NCBI RefSeq assembly: GCF_902502825.2
Contig: NZ_LR723670.1
Location: forward strand, 310,001-374,000
Source: Pseudorhizobium flavum
GTDB taxonomy: Bacteria > Pseudomonadota > Alphaproteobacteria > Rhizobiales > Rhizobiaceae
Length of the DNA: 64,000 nucleotides
Direction: 5' to 3'
Under the pieces are notes generated by a model. The model was given only the letters and a program-made list of their open reading frames with translations, ran no database searches and had not been told where the DNA came from. Positions 1-9,471 of this stretch are shown piece after piece (within the stretch, counting starts at the first letter, position 1; every line of letters starts with the position of its first letter). A program made the position numbers and the translations under genes.

Positions 1-1
1 G

Positions 2-535
<534 letters not shown>

Positions 536-553
536 GGTGCCGATCGCAGTCTG

Positions 554-1075
554 ATGCCGCAATTGGATATACAGGTTAGCGTCGAGGAGAGCGGGTGGTC
601 TTCGGAAGAGGAACTGGCGGAGCAGGCCGTGGCCGTCCTCTCGGTTGCGGCAGATTATCTGGCCGATGCGGAAGGGCAGCCCTTTCCCGCTCACCCTGTT
701 GAAGTCTCGATCGTCTTCACGGGCGATGAAGAGATCCGCGCCATCAATGCCGAGTGGCGAGGCAAGGACAAGCCGACCAACGTCCTCTCCTTCCCTGCTT
801 TCCCGATCGCGCCGGGCAAGATGCCGGGTCCGATGCTGGGCGACATCGTAGTGGCCCGTGAGACAGTCGAGAGGGAAGCCGCGGAGCTCGACAAGAGCTT
901 CGACGCGCATTTGACGCATCTGCTGGTGCATGGTTTTTTGCACCTGTTCGGTTATGACCACATCGAAAATCACGAAGCCGAACGGATGGAAGCGACGGAG
1001 ACTCGCATTTTGGCCAAGCTTGGCCTATCTGATCCCTATGCGGGACAAGACCCGATCAATGACCTGGAACGATGA
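554..1075 (+). CDS. ybeY: Endoribonuclease YbeY (16S rRNA 3' end maturation)
   Basis: The 173-residue product carries the family's zinc motif H-x3-H-x5-H as [11 protein letters not shown], with histidines at about 126, 130 and 136 near the C-terminus. YbeY is a single-strand endoribonuclease that acts in 16S rRNA processing and 70S ribosome quality control. The alphaproteobacterial form has a longer N-terminal part than the E. coli protein, which fits the length seen. It sits between phoH and a CorC/TlyC-like gene; its stop codon overlaps the next start (ATGA), which suggests translational coupling. The ribosome binding site before ATG 554 is weak, so coupling to phoH is plausible. Confidence 0.95.
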   Translation: MPQLDIQVSVEESGWSSEEELAEQAVAVLSVAADYLADAEGQPFPAHPVEVSIVFTGDEEIRAINAEWRGKDKPTNVLSFPAFPIAPGKMPGPMLGDIVVARETVEREAAELDKSFDAHLTHLLVHGFLHLFGYDHIENHEAERMEATETRILAKLGLSDPYAGQDPINDLER

Positions 1076-2262
1076 ACGACATATCGACCATTGCTGCCCA
1101 TGAGGGCAAGTCCGGTTCGGACACTTCCTCGGAAGAAGACAGTAGTCCGCTCCGACGCGACAACCTTACCCGAAGCCAGAGTTCCTTTTGGGCGCGGATG
1201 ATGCGCCTCGTGCGACCCGCACAGGGCGAGCGCCTGCGGGAGGATCTTGCGGATGCGCTGATGACCGACGCCGGCATCAGCAGTGCCTTCTCGCCCGAAG
1301 AACGGGCCATGCTGCACAATATCCTGCGGTTCCGAGAGGTTCGCGTCGAAGATGTCATGGTGCCGCGGGCCGATATCGAGGCGGTCGACATGACGATCAC
1401 GCTCGGCGATCTCATGATCCATTTCGAGGAGACGGGCCGGTCGCGAATGCCTGTCTACTGCGATGCACTGGATGATCCGCGGGGCTTCGTCCACATCCGC
1501 GATCTCCTCTCTTACCTGGCGAAGCAGGCTCGCAACAAGCGACGCTCGGTGCCGCGCGCGGCTCCGGCCCAGCCCATGCCGCTCGCCAGCGAGAAGACCG
1601 AAAAGCCGGCCCGAACGCCGAAGCCATCCTTCGACCTCGGTCGGGTGGATCTCAGCAAGACGGTCGCGGAGGCGGGGCTGATCCGCAATATTCTATTCGT
1701 GCCTCCATCCATGCTTGCCTCCGACCTGCTCCAGAGCATGCAGGCGGCGCGAACGCAGATGGCGTTGGTCATTGACGAGTATGGCGGCACCGACGGTCTC
1801 GTTTCCCACGAGGACATCGTGGAAATGGTGATCGGTGACGTCGAAGATGAACACGACGACGACGAGGTCATGTTCTCGCGTTCGGCCGATGACATTTTCG
1901 TCGCCGATGCTCGCGTGGAACTGGAAGAGATCGCCGAGGCGATCGGCCCTGACTTCGACATCCGCGACCGTGTCGAGGATGTCGACACGCTGGGTGGACT
2001 GATCTTCTCGGCGCTCGGCAGGATTCCGGTTCGCGGCGAGGTGGTCCAGGCTCTCCCGGGCTTTGAGTTTCACATACTCGACGCCGATCCTCGGCGGATC
2101 AAGCGGGTGCGTATTGTCCGCAAGCGGGTGCTCTCCCGCCGGCGGCACAGCAAGGGTGAGTTGGACACTGCTGCCGAAGCCGATTCCAGCGCCACCGTCC
2201 CGGTTGCCGATGCGGTGACTGCCGCCGACCATACAGCATCCGATGTTCGGAATGCTTCCTAG
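1072..2262 (+). CDS. CorC/TlyC (HlyC) family CBS-domain protein
   Basis: A 396-residue cytosolic protein with a CBS pair (roughly residues 90-260, including [17 protein letters not shown] and [21 protein letters not shown]) followed by a CorC_HlyC transporter-associated domain (about 270-355, with [20 protein letters not shown]). In this family the CBS domains bind adenine nucleotides, and members are linked to magnesium/cobalt handling or hemolysin-like annotations; the exact role is not settled. The region between the two CBS halves holds a long Pro/Ala/Lys-rich insert (about 150-185). There is no N-terminal membrane domain (no DUF21), as in E. coli CorC/YbeX. It overlaps ybeY by four bases and precedes lnt, the same neighbour relation as ybeX-lnt in E. 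coli. Confidence 0.9.
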   Translation: MNDISTIAAHEGKSGSDTSSEEDSSPLRRDNLTRSQSSFWARMMRLVRPAQGERLREDLADALMTDAGISSAFSPEERAMLHNILRFREVRVEDVMVPRADIEAVDMTITLGDLMIHFEETGRSRMPVYCDALDDPRGFVHIRDLLSYLAKQARNKRRSVPRAAPAQPMPLASEKTEKPARTPKPSFDLGRVDLSKTVAEAGLIRNILFVPPSMLASDLLQSMQAARTQMALVIDEYGGTDGLVSHEDIVEMVIGDVEDEHDDDEVMFSRSADDIFVADARVELEEIAEAIGPDFDIRDRVEDVDTLGGLIFSALGRIPVRGEVVQALPGFEFHILDADPRRIKRVRIVRKRVLSRRRHSKGELDTAAEADSSATVPVADAVTAADHTASDVRNAS

Positions 2263-2335
2263 TACCCTTGGCGGGACAGGCGGCGGGAATTTTGAAACAC
2301 TGCGATCCTGATTCGGGGCAGGGGAAGGATTGCGG

Positions 2336-3931
2336 ATGGAGCGGCTGGCGGGCAGAATAATGCTTCTATGGGGCGCGCGCCGTCATGCGCTCGCGTTCGC
2401 CGCCGGTGCGGTTGGCGCCCTTGCATTGCCGCCCTTCGGGATGTTCGGCGCTCTCTTTGTCTCCTTCACGCTGCTCGTCTGGCTGATGGACGGGCAGGCG
2501 TCGCATCCGGAAAGCGGCTGGGTAGTGCGCCTGCGATCCGTGTTCCTTCTCGGATGGTCCTTCGGCTTCGGCTACTTCCTCGCTGGTCTCTGGTGGCTTG
2601 GCAACGCCCTTCTGGTCGAAGCGGACCAGTTTGCTTGGGCCCTGCCGCTTGCGGTGCTCGGCCTGCCTGCCTTTCTGGCCCTCTTCTTCGGCCTGGCGAC
2701 GATGGTTGCCGGACTGCTCTGGTCGGACGGGCTGGCTCGGCTGGCTGCACTGGCCTTCGGGTTCGGCCTTGCGGAATGGCTAAGAAGCTTCGTGGCAACC
2801 GGGTTTCCCTGGAACGCGATCGGCTATGGCGCCATGCAGACGCCGATCATGATGCAGTCCTCTGCAGTCATCGGACTCTTCGGCGTGACGACCTTGGCAG
2901 TCTTCATCTTCTCGCTTCCTGCACTCTTCGGCACGCGTCGTGGACTGGCTGCGGGAATGGCCTGTGGCATCGTCCTCTTGTGCGCACATTTCGGTTACGG
3001 CGCCTATCGTCTTTCCACCACGACAGATGATGCCGGCGACGACCCGCAGAAGATCGTGCGGCTTGTCCAGCCGGTGCTGGACCAGTCCCGGAAGCTTCAG
3101 AACTCCGACCGGGCGGCGATCTTCGAGGAGCATCTGGCGCTGTCATCCGCTGCACCGGCAGAAGGCGACAGACGGCCCGACATTATCGTCTGGCCCGAGA
3201 CTTCGGTGCCTTTCATCCTGACCGAGAACCAGGATGCGCTTGCCCGGATCGCGGAGGTGCTTGAGGAGGGACAGGTTCTGGTGGCGGGGGCCGTACGCGT
3301 GGAATATTCCAGCCCCGGATCACCTCCGCGCTACTATAACTCCGTCTATGTCATCGACGACCGGGGAGAGATCCGTGGTGCCGCCGACAAGGTGCACCTC
3401 ACCCCGTTCGGAGAATACGTTCCTTTCGAAGACTGGCTGCGGGATTGGGGGGTTGAGAATCTGGTCGCCCTGCCGGGGGGCTTTTCGGCCGCCGCCACAC
3501 GCTCGCTCCTGTCTCTGCCGGATGGCCGTACCCTCTATCCACTGATCTGCTACGAAGCGATCTTCCCGCACGAGATCGGCGACGATGTGGGATTGTCCAC
3601 CGCGATCCTGAACATCACCAACGATGCCTGGTTCGGCGACACACCCGGCCCCTATCAGCACTTTCAGCAGGCTCGCCTGCGCGCAGTGGAGACCGGCCTT
3701 CCTCTTATTCGCAGCGCCAATAGCGGGATTTCCGCAGTGATCACGCCTGCGGGAACGGTCGTCGACAGTCTGAGCTTCAACCAGAAAGCCTTCCGGGATG
3801 TTGGGCTCAAGGAAGTCTCGATGCCGTCGTGGAGCGACGCTGACCGCCAGACCCATTTCTGGTTGATTGAAATGATCATGTTCTTGATTGCAGTCACTTC
3901 GCGCAATGGTTTTAATTTCCGACGGAATTGA
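2336..3931 (+). CDS. lnt: Apolipoprotein N-acyltransferase
   Basis: Lnt transfers an acyl chain from phospholipid to the N-terminal cysteine of lipoproteins, the last maturation step, in the inner membrane. The N-terminal half (residues about 10-220) is a series of hydrophobic segments, followed by a periplasmic nitrilase-like domain. The Glu-Lys-Cys triad is visible: Glu in VWPETSVPF (about 287), Lys in ADKVHLTPFGEYVPF (about 351) and Cys in PLICYEAIFP (about 404). I chose ATG 2336 over the in-frame TTG at 2330 because GGGGAAGGA lies at 2321-2329, a proper distance before 2336. Length (531 residues) is normal. It ends a cluster phoH-ybeY-corC-lnt. Confidence 0.95.
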   Translation: MERLAGRIMLLWGARRHALAFAAGAVGALALPPFGMFGALFVSFTLLVWLMDGQASHPESGWVVRLRSVFLLGWSFGFGYFLAGLWWLGNALLVEADQFAWALPLAVLGLPAFLALFFGLATMVAGLLWSDGLARLAALAFGFGLAEWLRSFVATGFPWNAIGYGAMQTPIMMQSSAVIGLFGVTTLAVFIFSLPALFGTRRGLAAGMACGIVLLCAHFGYGAYRLSTTTDDAGDDPQKIVRLVQPVLDQSRKLQNSDRAAIFEEHLALSSAAPAEGDRRPDIIVWPETSVPFILTENQDALARIAEVLEEGQVLVAGAVRVEYSSPGSPPRYYNSVYVIDDRGEIRGAADKVHLTPFGEYVPFEDWLRDWGVENLVALPGGFSAAATRSLLSLPDGRTLYPLICYEAIFPHEIGDDVGLSTAILNITNDAWFGDTPGPYQHFQQARLRAVETGLPLIRSANSGISAVITPAGTVVDSLSFNQKAFRDVGLKEVSMPSWSDADRQTHFWLIEMIMFLIAVTSRNGFNFRRN

Positions 3932-4064
3932 CCGAAAACCCCCAAAATTGCATAGTGGTGCTGCGCTTCTGTTCTCCAAGGTTTAGAAGTGATATGCGTT
4001 CCTGCCACCGCAAGGTTCGGCGGCAGTCTCGGAGCGGTTTGCAGACCTACGTCAGGACAGAGTG

Positions 4065-4481
4065 ATGATTGAAAACAAGAAGAAGCCGAATCCCATCGAC
4101 ATCCATGTTGGAAGTCGGATTCGTCTTCGCCGTACCATGCTCGGTATGAGCCAGGAGAAACTGGGGGAGAGCCTCGGCATTACCTTCCAGCAGATCCAGA
4201 AGTATGAAAAGGGCACGAACCGGGTCGGTGCAAGCCGTCTGCAGAACATCTCCAGCATCCTGAATGTGCCTGTGTCCTTCTTCTTCGAAGACGCCCCCGG
4301 TGAAAACCGTGCTTCCCCTGCGGGGATGGAAGAGGCATCGAGCTCGAACTTCGTGGTCGATTTCCTCTCTTCATCTGAAGGTCTTCAACTCAACCGGGCT
4401 TTCGTGAAGATTTCGGACGCGAAGGTCAGGCGGCGGATTGTCGATCTGGTAAAGGCGCTGGCCGCCGACGCTGACGAGTAA
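4065..4481 (+). CDS. praR: XRE-family HTH regulator, PraR/PhrR-like
   Basis: A 138-residue regulator with a Cro/CI-type helix-turn-helix at about residues 15-70 (SRIRLRRTMLGMSQEKLGES and GITFQQIQKYEKGTNRVGA), then a short acidic/serine linker and a C-terminal helical tail. Small XRE regulators placed directly before metK are a known rhizobial arrangement; there they are called PraR or PhrR and act in quorum sensing control, biofilm formation and acid response. The symbol rests on this position and on the HTH, not on a search. ATG 4065 is preferred to GTG 4062 because AGGA at 4054-4057 is better spaced. A strong terminator follows (4501-4526), so metK is a separate transcription unit. Confidence 0.75.
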   Translation: MIENKKKPNPIDIHVGSRIRLRRTMLGMSQEKLGESLGITFQQIQKYEKGTNRVGASRLQNISSILNVPVSFFFEDAPGENRASPAGMEEASSSNFVVDFLSSSEGLQLNRAFVKISDAKVRRRIVDLVKALAADADE

Positions 4482-4500
4482 TATTCTGAATGTCTTGAAG

Positions 4501-4526
4501 AGCGGCCGCTGGGCCGCTTTTTTTTT
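4501..4526 (+). terminator. Rho-independent terminator after the praR-like gene
   Basis: A perfect 7-bp G+C-rich stem AGCGGCC/GGCCGCT with loop GCTG is followed by an uninterrupted run of nine T (4518-4526). It lies 20 bases after the stop codon of the HTH gene and before the metK leader. Confidence 0.92.
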
Positions 4527-4558
4527 AAGCCGACAGGCGCGGCAAGGCGCGATTTCAG

Positions 4559-4578
4559 ATATAAAGATATATTTATGT
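4559..4578. promoter_or_regulatory. Candidate SamR/SahR operator before metK
   Basis: The 16-bp core ATAAAGATATATTTAT (4561-4576) is an almost perfect palindrome (one mismatched pair) in a G+C-rich genome. It lies 67-85 bases before the metK ATG. From memory, ArsR-type SamR/SahR regulators of the SAM cycle in alphaproteobacteria recognise a palindrome of the form ATAAAGATATCTTTAT before metK and ahcY; this site differs from that at one base. It may instead be a different repressor site. Confidence 0.45.
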
Positions 4579-4642
4579 CCTTGTCTTTGGCAGGGTGAGC
4601 CACTAAGAGGTTGGCTGTTTCTTTTCTTGAGGGGAATCCCGC

Positions 4643-5887
4643 ATGCGTGAGAGCTATCTCTTTACCAGTGAATCGGTTTCGGAAGGTCACCCTGACAAGG
4701 TATGCGACCGGATCTCGGACGAGATCGTCGACCTTATCTACCGGGAAGCGGCAAAGACGGGAATCGACCCCTGGACGGTGCGGGTGGCATGCGAAACCCT
4801 CGCAACCACCAATCGGGTGGTCATCGCGGGTGAAGTACGGCTCCCGCCGAGCTTGATGAAGAAGGACAAGGAAGGCCGCGACGTCATCAATCCGTCGAAG
4901 TTCCGCTCCGCGGCGCGAAAGGCAATTCGCGACATCGGTTACGAGCAGGATGGCTTCAACTGGCGCACGGTGAAGGTCGACGTCCTCCTGCATTCACAAT
5001 CGGCCGACATTGCACAGGGCGTTGACAGCGCTGCCGACAAGCAGGGTCATGAAGGGGCCGGCGACCAGGGTATCATGTTCGGCTATGCCTGCCGCGAGAC
5101 GCCCGATCTCATGCCGGCACCGATCTACTACTCGCACCGCATTCTCCAGCTACTCGCTGCGGCACGCAAGAAGGGCGAAGGCGATGCCGCCAAGCTCGGT
5201 CCTGACGCCAAGAGCCAGGTGACCGTACGCTACGAGAACGGCAAGCCGGCTTGCGTCGACTCCATCGTCCTCTCCACACAGCATCTGGACGAAAGCTGGG
5301 ATTCCAAGAAGGTGCGCGCCGTCGTCGAGCCCTATATCCGCGAGGCGCTCGGCGATCTGAAGATCTCGGATGACTGCAAGTGGTACATCAACCCGACCGG
5401 CAAATTCGTCATCGGCGGTCCGGATGGAGACGCCGGCCTGACCGGCCGCAAGATCATCGTGGACACCTATGGCGGTGCTGCTCCCCATGGCGGCGGCGCG
5501 TTCTCCGGCAAGGACACCACCAAGGTTGACCGGTCGGCTGCCTACGCCGCTCGTTACCTCGCAAAGAATGTCGTTGCAGCCGGCCTGGCTGATCGTTGCA
5601 CGATCCAGATTGCCTATGCGATCGGTATCGCCCAGCCCCTGTCGATCTACGTGGACCTCGGGGGAACCGGAAAGGGCGTCACCGAGGATCAGGTGGAGGC
5701 GGCCATCCGCAAGGTCATCGATCTGTCGCCCTCCGGCATCCGGCGCCATCTCGACCTGAACAAGCCGATCTACGCCAGAACCTCCGCCTATGGCCATTTC
5801 GGCCGCAAGCCCGGGCGTGATGGTTCCTTCGCTTGGGAGAAGGTTGATCTCGTGAAGCCGCTCAAGGAAGCGCTGAAGGCCGCCTGA
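4643..5887 (+). CDS. metK: S-adenosylmethionine synthetase
   Basis: MetK makes S-adenosylmethionine from methionine and ATP in the cytosol. The product (414 residues) starts with the ATP-binding motif [10 protein letters not shown] and carries [12 protein letters not shown] (about residue 135-146) and the phosphate-binding loop GGGAFSGKD (about 285). Length fits the alphaproteobacterial form, which is a little longer than the E. coli protein (384). GAGGGG at 4629-4634 serves as ribosome binding site. The leader carries a palindrome that may be a SAM-cycle operator (4559-4578); no SAM-II or SAM/SAH riboswitch fold was evident in this leader. A terminator (5920-5949) lies between metK and trmB. 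Confidence 0.97.
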   Translation: MRESYLFTSESVSEGHPDKVCDRISDEIVDLIYREAAKTGIDPWTVRVACETLATTNRVVIAGEVRLPPSLMKKDKEGRDVINPSKFRSAARKAIRDIGYEQDGFNWRTVKVDVLLHSQSADIAQGVDSAADKQGHEGAGDQGIMFGYACRETPDLMPAPIYYSHRILQLLAAARKKGEGDAAKLGPDAKSQVTVRYENGKPACVDSIVLSTQHLDESWDSKKVRAVVEPYIREALGDLKISDDCKWYINPTGKFVIGGPDGDAGLTGRKIIVDTYGGAAPHGGGAFSGKDTTKVDRSAAYAARYLAKNVVAAGLADRCTIQIAYAIGIAQPLSIYVDLGGTGKGVTEDQVEAAIRKVIDLSPSGIRRHLDLNKPIYARTSAYGHFGRKPGRDGSFAWEKVDLVKPLKEALKAA

Positions 5888-5919
5888 CCGGCCTTTACGG
5901 ACCCTTTGTGGAGACTGTA

Positions 5920-5949
5920 AAGCGGATGGCTCTCAAGCCGTCCGCTTTT
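5920..5949 (+). terminator. Rho-independent terminator after metK
   Basis: A 12-bp stem AAGCGGATGGCT/AGCCGTCCGCTT (one G-U pair in RNA), loop CTCA, then TTTT (5946-5949). It lies 32 bases after the metK stop and 22 bases before the trmB ATG, so some read-through must feed trmB or trmB has its own promoter. Confidence 0.85.
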
Positions 5950-5970
5950 CTATTGTTGAAAGACCCGCCG

Positions 5971-6672
5971 ATGACCGATCGACACCACCCTGGCCGTGCC
6001 ACCGAAGCTTTCTTTGGCCGGCGCAAGGGAAAGCCGCTACGCGATCGCCAAGCGGAAAGTCTGGCAACGGTACTGCCGGCGCTGAAGCTGGATCTGGGGG
6101 CGCCTGCGCCGGCGAGGCTCGCGGATCTGTTCTCGGTTCCTGTCGACGAGGTCCGGCTGGAAATCGGCTTCGGGGGAGGGGAGCATCTGGTGCATCGGGC
6201 CCAGGAGAGCCCCGTCACCGGCTTCATCGGCGTTGAACCCTTCGTCAATTCCATGGCGAAACTCGTGGGAAGGGTCATTGACCTCGACCTGCGCAATATC
6301 CGTCTCTACGACGATGATGCGACGCAGGTTCTGGATTGGCTTCCGCCGGCGTCAGTCGATCGTATCGATCTTCTTTATCCGGACCCCTGGCCTAAGCGGA
6401 AGCACTGGAAGCGCCGCTTCGTGTCGCAGGTGAACCTGGAGCGATTCCACCGCGTCCTGAAGCCGGGCGGACTGTTTCTCTTCGCCTCCGACATCGATAC
6501 CTATGTCAACTGGACGTTGATCCACTGCCGAAACCACGGGGGTTTCGAATGGCTTGCCCAGGACGCATCGGACTGGCTGACGCCCTTCGCCGGCTGGCCC
6601 GGCACGCGATACGAAGCCAAGGCGCGCAGAGAGGGGCGATCGTCCGCCTACCTTACGTTTCGAAGCATCTAA
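5971..6672 (+). CDS. trmB: tRNA (guanine-N7-)-methyltransferase
   Basis: TrmB places the m7G46 modification in tRNA using SAM. The 233-residue product has the SAM-binding motif [15 protein letters not shown] (about residues 51-65) and the family signature [14 protein letters not shown] (about 136-149) with [13 protein letters not shown] near the end. The open frame extends upstream to GTG 5908, but that extension runs through the metK terminator; ATG 5971 is the start expected from family length. Its place just after metK puts a SAM user next to the SAM producer, common in this group. Confidence 0.93.
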   Translation: MTDRHHPGRATEAFFGRRKGKPLRDRQAESLATVLPALKLDLGAPAPARLADLFSVPVDEVRLEIGFGGGEHLVHRAQESPVTGFIGVEPFVNSMAKLVGRVIDLDLRNIRLYDDDATQVLDWLPPASVDRIDLLYPDPWPKRKHWKRRFVSQVNLERFHRVLKPGGLFLFASDIDTYVNWTLIHCRNHGGFEWLAQDASDWLTPFAGWPGTRYEAKARREGRSSAYLTFRSI

Positions 6673-6682
6673 TCCAGAGGTT

Positions 6683-6964
6683 CTAGTGGAGGCTGACCGT
6701 CTTCAGGTCGTCCTCAGCCGCCTTGAAGAAGGTGCTTGAGCGGTTGTCGGTCAGCAGGATGGGAGTGCCGTCGGCACCGAAAAGTGCCCAGAGATCAAGA
6801 TTGGGGTCCATGGACGGCGCTTCGGGGAAACAACGCGACACGTCTTCGTATCTGATCTTGCGAATGTAGCCGACTTCGCCGGCACCCAGATGGGCAAGTT
6901 CCGATTCGGTCAGCCGCGTATTCGCTTCTTTCAGGAGCATTCCAGCCTCCAGCATTGAGGGCAT
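6683..6964 (-). CDS. DUF1150 family small protein
   Basis: A 93-residue protein with the DUF1150 pattern: an N-terminal helix, then LAHLGAGEVGYIRKI and the conserved segment LWALFGADGTPILLTDNRSS. DUF1150 genes commonly follow a small heat shock gene in Rhizobiales, and here it starts 21 bases after hsp20, so the two form one operon; this suggests stress-related co-expression. Biochemical function is unknown. ATG 6964 gives the usual length; an inner ATG at about 6937 has a better Shine-Dalgarno sequence (GGAGG), so the true N-terminus is uncertain. Confidence 0.85.
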   Translation of the reverse strand: MPSMLEAGMLLKEANTRLTESELAHLGAGEVGYIRKIRYEDVSRCFPEAPSMDPNLDLWALFGADGTPILLTDNRSSTFFKAAEDDLKTVSLH

Positions 6965-6985
6965 CACGACGATGATGTCGTTGCT

Positions 6986-7414
6986 CTACTCTGGGACGGA
7001 AATGTTAATTTTTCGCACCATCCGGGCAGGTTCGGGTCGGACCAGGTCCACGGAAAGCAGGCCGTTTTTCAAAGCAGCTCCATCGACTTGCATCCCGTCT
7101 GCAAGTACGAACATCCGCTGGAATTGGCGTGCGGCAATGCCTCGGTAAAGGTAGTCCCGCTCTGGCTGTTCTGCCTGACGCCCGCGTATGACCAGCTGGT
7201 TTTCCTCGACCGTGATGTCGAGTTCGTCCCGGGAGAAACCCGCGACCGCAATCGTGATGCGGAGGCGATCGGGAGCGCCGGATGAGTCCGGAAATATCCG
7301 CTCGATATTGTAGGGCGGATATCCGTCATTCGCCTTGACCAGGCGCTCCAGCGTCTTCTCCATCGCATCGAAGCCCAGGAGAAGTGGGCTGGCGAACGGT
7401 GTGATTCGGCTCAT
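6986..7414 (-). CDS. Small heat shock protein, Hsp20/IbpA family
   Basis: A 142-residue chaperone with an alpha-crystallin domain: YPPYNIERI introduces it (about residue 28) and DELDITVEENQLVIRG forms its centre. Hsp20 proteins hold unfolding proteins in the cytosol and form large oligomers. The C-terminal I-x-I/V anchor is present as INISVPE. ATG 7414 is preferred to upstream codons because AGGA lies seven bases before it and typical IbpA-like proteins begin with this short Met-Ser-Arg segment. The leader (7415-7475) has the features of a ROSE RNA thermometer, and the DUF1150 gene follows closely. Confidence 0.93.
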   Translation of the reverse strand: MSRITPFASPLLLGFDAMEKTLERLVKANDGYPPYNIERIFPDSSGAPDRLRITIAVAGFSRDELDITVEENQLVIRGRQAEQPERDYLYRGIAARQFQRMFVLADGMQVDGAALKNGLLSVDLVRPEPARMVRKINISVPE

Positions 7415-7472
7415 TCTCAGTCCTTTTGAAGCGACCGCAACTCCGGCCCTCAATGGCGCCGGCCACGGCCGG
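7415..7472 (-). promoter_or_regulatory. ROSE-like RNA thermometer in the hsp20 leader
   Basis: Read on the minus strand, the last part of the leader is UCGCU-UCAAA-AGGA, with UCGCU at 7430-7434 and the AGGA ribosome binding site at 7421-7424. In ROSE elements the conserved U-Y-G-C-U pairs with the Shine-Dalgarno AGGA with one G opposing or bulged; here UC-(G)-CU pairs with AGGA exactly in that way. A strong upstream hairpin (CCGGCC/GGCCGG) adds a second stem-loop. ROSE elements are known for small heat shock genes of Rhizobiales. The class assignment is by motif only. Confidence 0.6.
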
Positions 7473-7502
7473 AATATGGGAACGGCGCGCCTTGAACGCA
7501 AG
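7473..7502 (-). promoter_or_regulatory. Possible RpoH (sigma-32) promoter of hsp20
   Basis: On the minus strand CTTG (7502-7499) is followed after 18 bases by CCCATATT (7480-7473), which resembles the sigma-32 pattern CTTG...CCCATNT. The spacer is longer than usual. If real, the transcript would begin near 7465 and contain the ROSE-like leader. Confidence 0.35.
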
Positions 7503-7579
7503 CATGGACAGAAGGCCGATCCATTGCCTCAGGCGGTTTAGCGGTGTAGCTACACGCCGGACAGAAACGGGGCTCCAGC

Positions 7580-8524
7580 ATGGCACAGCGCAGGAAGATC
7601 ATCATCGACACCGATCCGGGACAGGATGATGCTGCCGCGCTCATGCTAGCCTTCGCCAGCCCTGATGAACTGGATGTACTAGGCCTCTGCGCGGTAGCGG
7701 GAAACGTGCCGCTCTCGCTGACCAGCCGGAATGTGAGGATCGTCTGCGAACTCTGCGGGCAATCCGACATGCCGGTCTTCGAAGGCGCAATGCACCCGAT
7801 CCTGCGCAAGCAGGTCACGGCCGAGCACGTTCATGGCCGCACCGGCCTGGATGGTGCGGAACTGCCGGAACCCACCATGGCGGTGCGCTCGCAGCATGCG
7901 GTCGACTTCATCGTCGAAACGGTGATGCGCGAGCCAGCCGGTAGCGTCACGCTGTGCACGCTCGGTCCGCTGACCAATGTTGCGCTCGCACTGCAGATGG
8001 AGCCGGCAATCGCCGGCCGCGTCCGGGAACTGGTGATGATGGGCGGCGGCTTCTTCGAGGGTGGTAACATCACGCCGGCTGCCGAATTCAACATCTATGT
8101 CGATCCGGAAGCGGCCGCGGCCGTCTTCGCCTCCGGAATCCCGATCGTGATGATGCCGCTCGACGTCACCCATCAACTGCTGACCCGCAAGGACCGCGTT
8201 GCAAGGATCGCCGCGCTCGGGACACGCCCGGCACAGGTGCTGGTGGGCTGGCTTGCGTTTTTCGAGCGCTTCGACGAGGAGAAGTACGGTTCCGATGGCG
8301 GTCCGCTGCACGACCCAACCGTTATCGCCTACCTGCTGAAGCCGGAGCTGTTCTCGGGTCGCCACTGCAATGTCGAGATCGAGACGCAGTCCGAGTTGAC
8401 GGTCGGCATGACCGTCGTCGACTGGTGGCGGGTTTCCGGGCGCAAGCCGAACGCCATGGTCATGCGACACGTCGACGCCGACGGCTTCTTTGATCTGCTG
8501 ACGGAGCGGGTCGGCCGGCTCTAG
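7580..8524 (+). CDS. Inosine-uridine preferring nucleoside hydrolase
   Basis: The 314-residue product begins with the calcium-binding DTDPGQDDA motif (about residues 10-18) of the IUNH family, which hydrolyses ribonucleosides to base and ribose in the cytosol. Further marks are the segment TLCTLGPLTNVALAL and the late HDPTVIAYLL, whose Asp is a calcium ligand. It faces a ribokinase gene; the stop codons overlap in one CTAG. The pairing makes sense, since the ribose released can be phosphorylated by RbsK. Substrate preference cannot be read from sequence alone. Confidence 0.93.
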   Translation: MAQRRKIIIDTDPGQDDAAALMLAFASPDELDVLGLCAVAGNVPLSLTSRNVRIVCELCGQSDMPVFEGAMHPILRKQVTAEHVHGRTGLDGAELPEPTMAVRSQHAVDFIVETVMREPAGSVTLCTLGPLTNVALALQMEPAIAGRVRELVMMGGGFFEGGNITPAAEFNIYVDPEAAAAVFASGIPIVMMPLDVTHQLLTRKDRVARIAALGTRPAQVLVGWLAFFERFDEEKYGSDGGPLHDPTVIAYLLKPELFSGRHCNVEIETQSELTVGMTVVDWWRVSGRKPNAMVMRHVDADGFFDLLTERVGRL

Positions 8525-9420
8525 AGGCGGCTGGCGACTTCCTCTGCGAGCGGTATGGACGGCTGTGCCCCAGGTTTGAGACAGGCGAGCGAGCCGGCAA
8601 CGGCCGCGCGCCGCAAGGCTTCTGCGAACGTGAGACCGCTGTCAATGCCGGCGGCGAGATAGCCGCAGAATGTATCGCCCGCACCCACCGTGTCTACCGG
8701 CTGGATGTCGAGACCGTGCGCATGAAACAACCGGCCGTCCTGCGCAGCGACCACGCCTTCGGCCCCGAGCGTCACGATCACGGTCTGCCCCGTCTCGGCA
8801 TGCATCTTCCGCAGCAGGTCTTCCCGCTCGTTGGGCCGCAGTCCCGCCTGGCCCGTCAGGAGCTCGAACTCGGTCTCGTTGGTGATGACCACGTCGACGA
8901 GTTTCGCTAGTCTTGCAGCATCCGCCGTGAGCGGCGCGGTGTTGAGAATAGACCGGATGCGCTTCGCCCTCGCTGCCTGCAGTGCCGCCTCGACGGCAGC
9001 CGCCGGCACTTCGAGTTGGAGCATCAACACGTCTTCGGCTGACATCGCCTCGACCGCCGCGCGGGCCTGTCGCTCGTTGACACTTCCGTTTGCAGCCGGA
9101 ACCACGGCAATCATGTTCTCACCGGTACCACCAACTAGAATGAGAGCCGTACCTGTTGGTCCGTCAACATGATCGACGGCGGTCAGGTCGACACCCGCCT
9201 GATCGAGAAGTGAAAGCGCCGGCTTGGAAAACTCGTCCTTGCCGACGGCCCCTACCATGCGCACGAAGCTCCCGGCCCGCCGTGCAGCCAGCGCCTGGTT
9301 TGCGCCCTTGCCGCCGGCGGCGGTAGCAAAGCCGGTTCCGGCCACCGTCTCACCCGGTTCCGGCAGGCGCTCGGTGTTGGCGATCAGGTCCATGTTGATG
9401 GATCCGAAGACGGTGATCAT
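8521..9420 (-). CDS. rbsK: Ribokinase
   Basis: A 299-residue PfkB-family kinase starting MITVFGSINMDL, with the sugar-binding GGKGANQALAARRAG (about 40-54) and the C-terminal signature DTVGAGDTFCGYLAAG whose GAGD holds the anion hole and catalytic Asp. The GGKGANQ box is typical of ribokinases. RbsK converts ribose to ribose 5-phosphate. The open frame extends 13 codons upstream, but ATG 9420 matches family starts. It converges with the nucleoside hydrolase gene, sharing the CTAG at the stops, and lies just downstream of rmuC on the same strand (51 bases). Confidence 0.93.
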   Translation of the reverse strand: MITVFGSINMDLIANTERLPEPGETVAGTGFATAAGGKGANQALAARRAGSFVRMVGAVGKDEFSKPALSLLDQAGVDLTAVDHVDGPTGTALILVGGTGENMIAVVPAANGSVNERQARAAVEAMSAEDVLMLQLEVPAAAVEAALQAARAKRIRSILNTAPLTADAARLAKLVDVVITNETEFELLTGQAGLRPNEREDLLRKMHAETGQTVIVTLGAEGVVAAQDGRLFHAHGLDIQPVDTVGAGDTFCGYLAAGIDSGLTFAEALRRAAVAGSLACLKPGAQPSIPLAEEVASRL

Positions 9421-9471
9421 AGGCAATCTTTCTGTATCGTCAGAATTTGCTGGCGACACTGCCCGAGCCGC

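Noticed and set aside
4527..4642. A SAM riboswitch before metK
   Set aside because: I found neither the SAM-II consensus nor a clear SAM/SAH fold; only the palindrome stands out.
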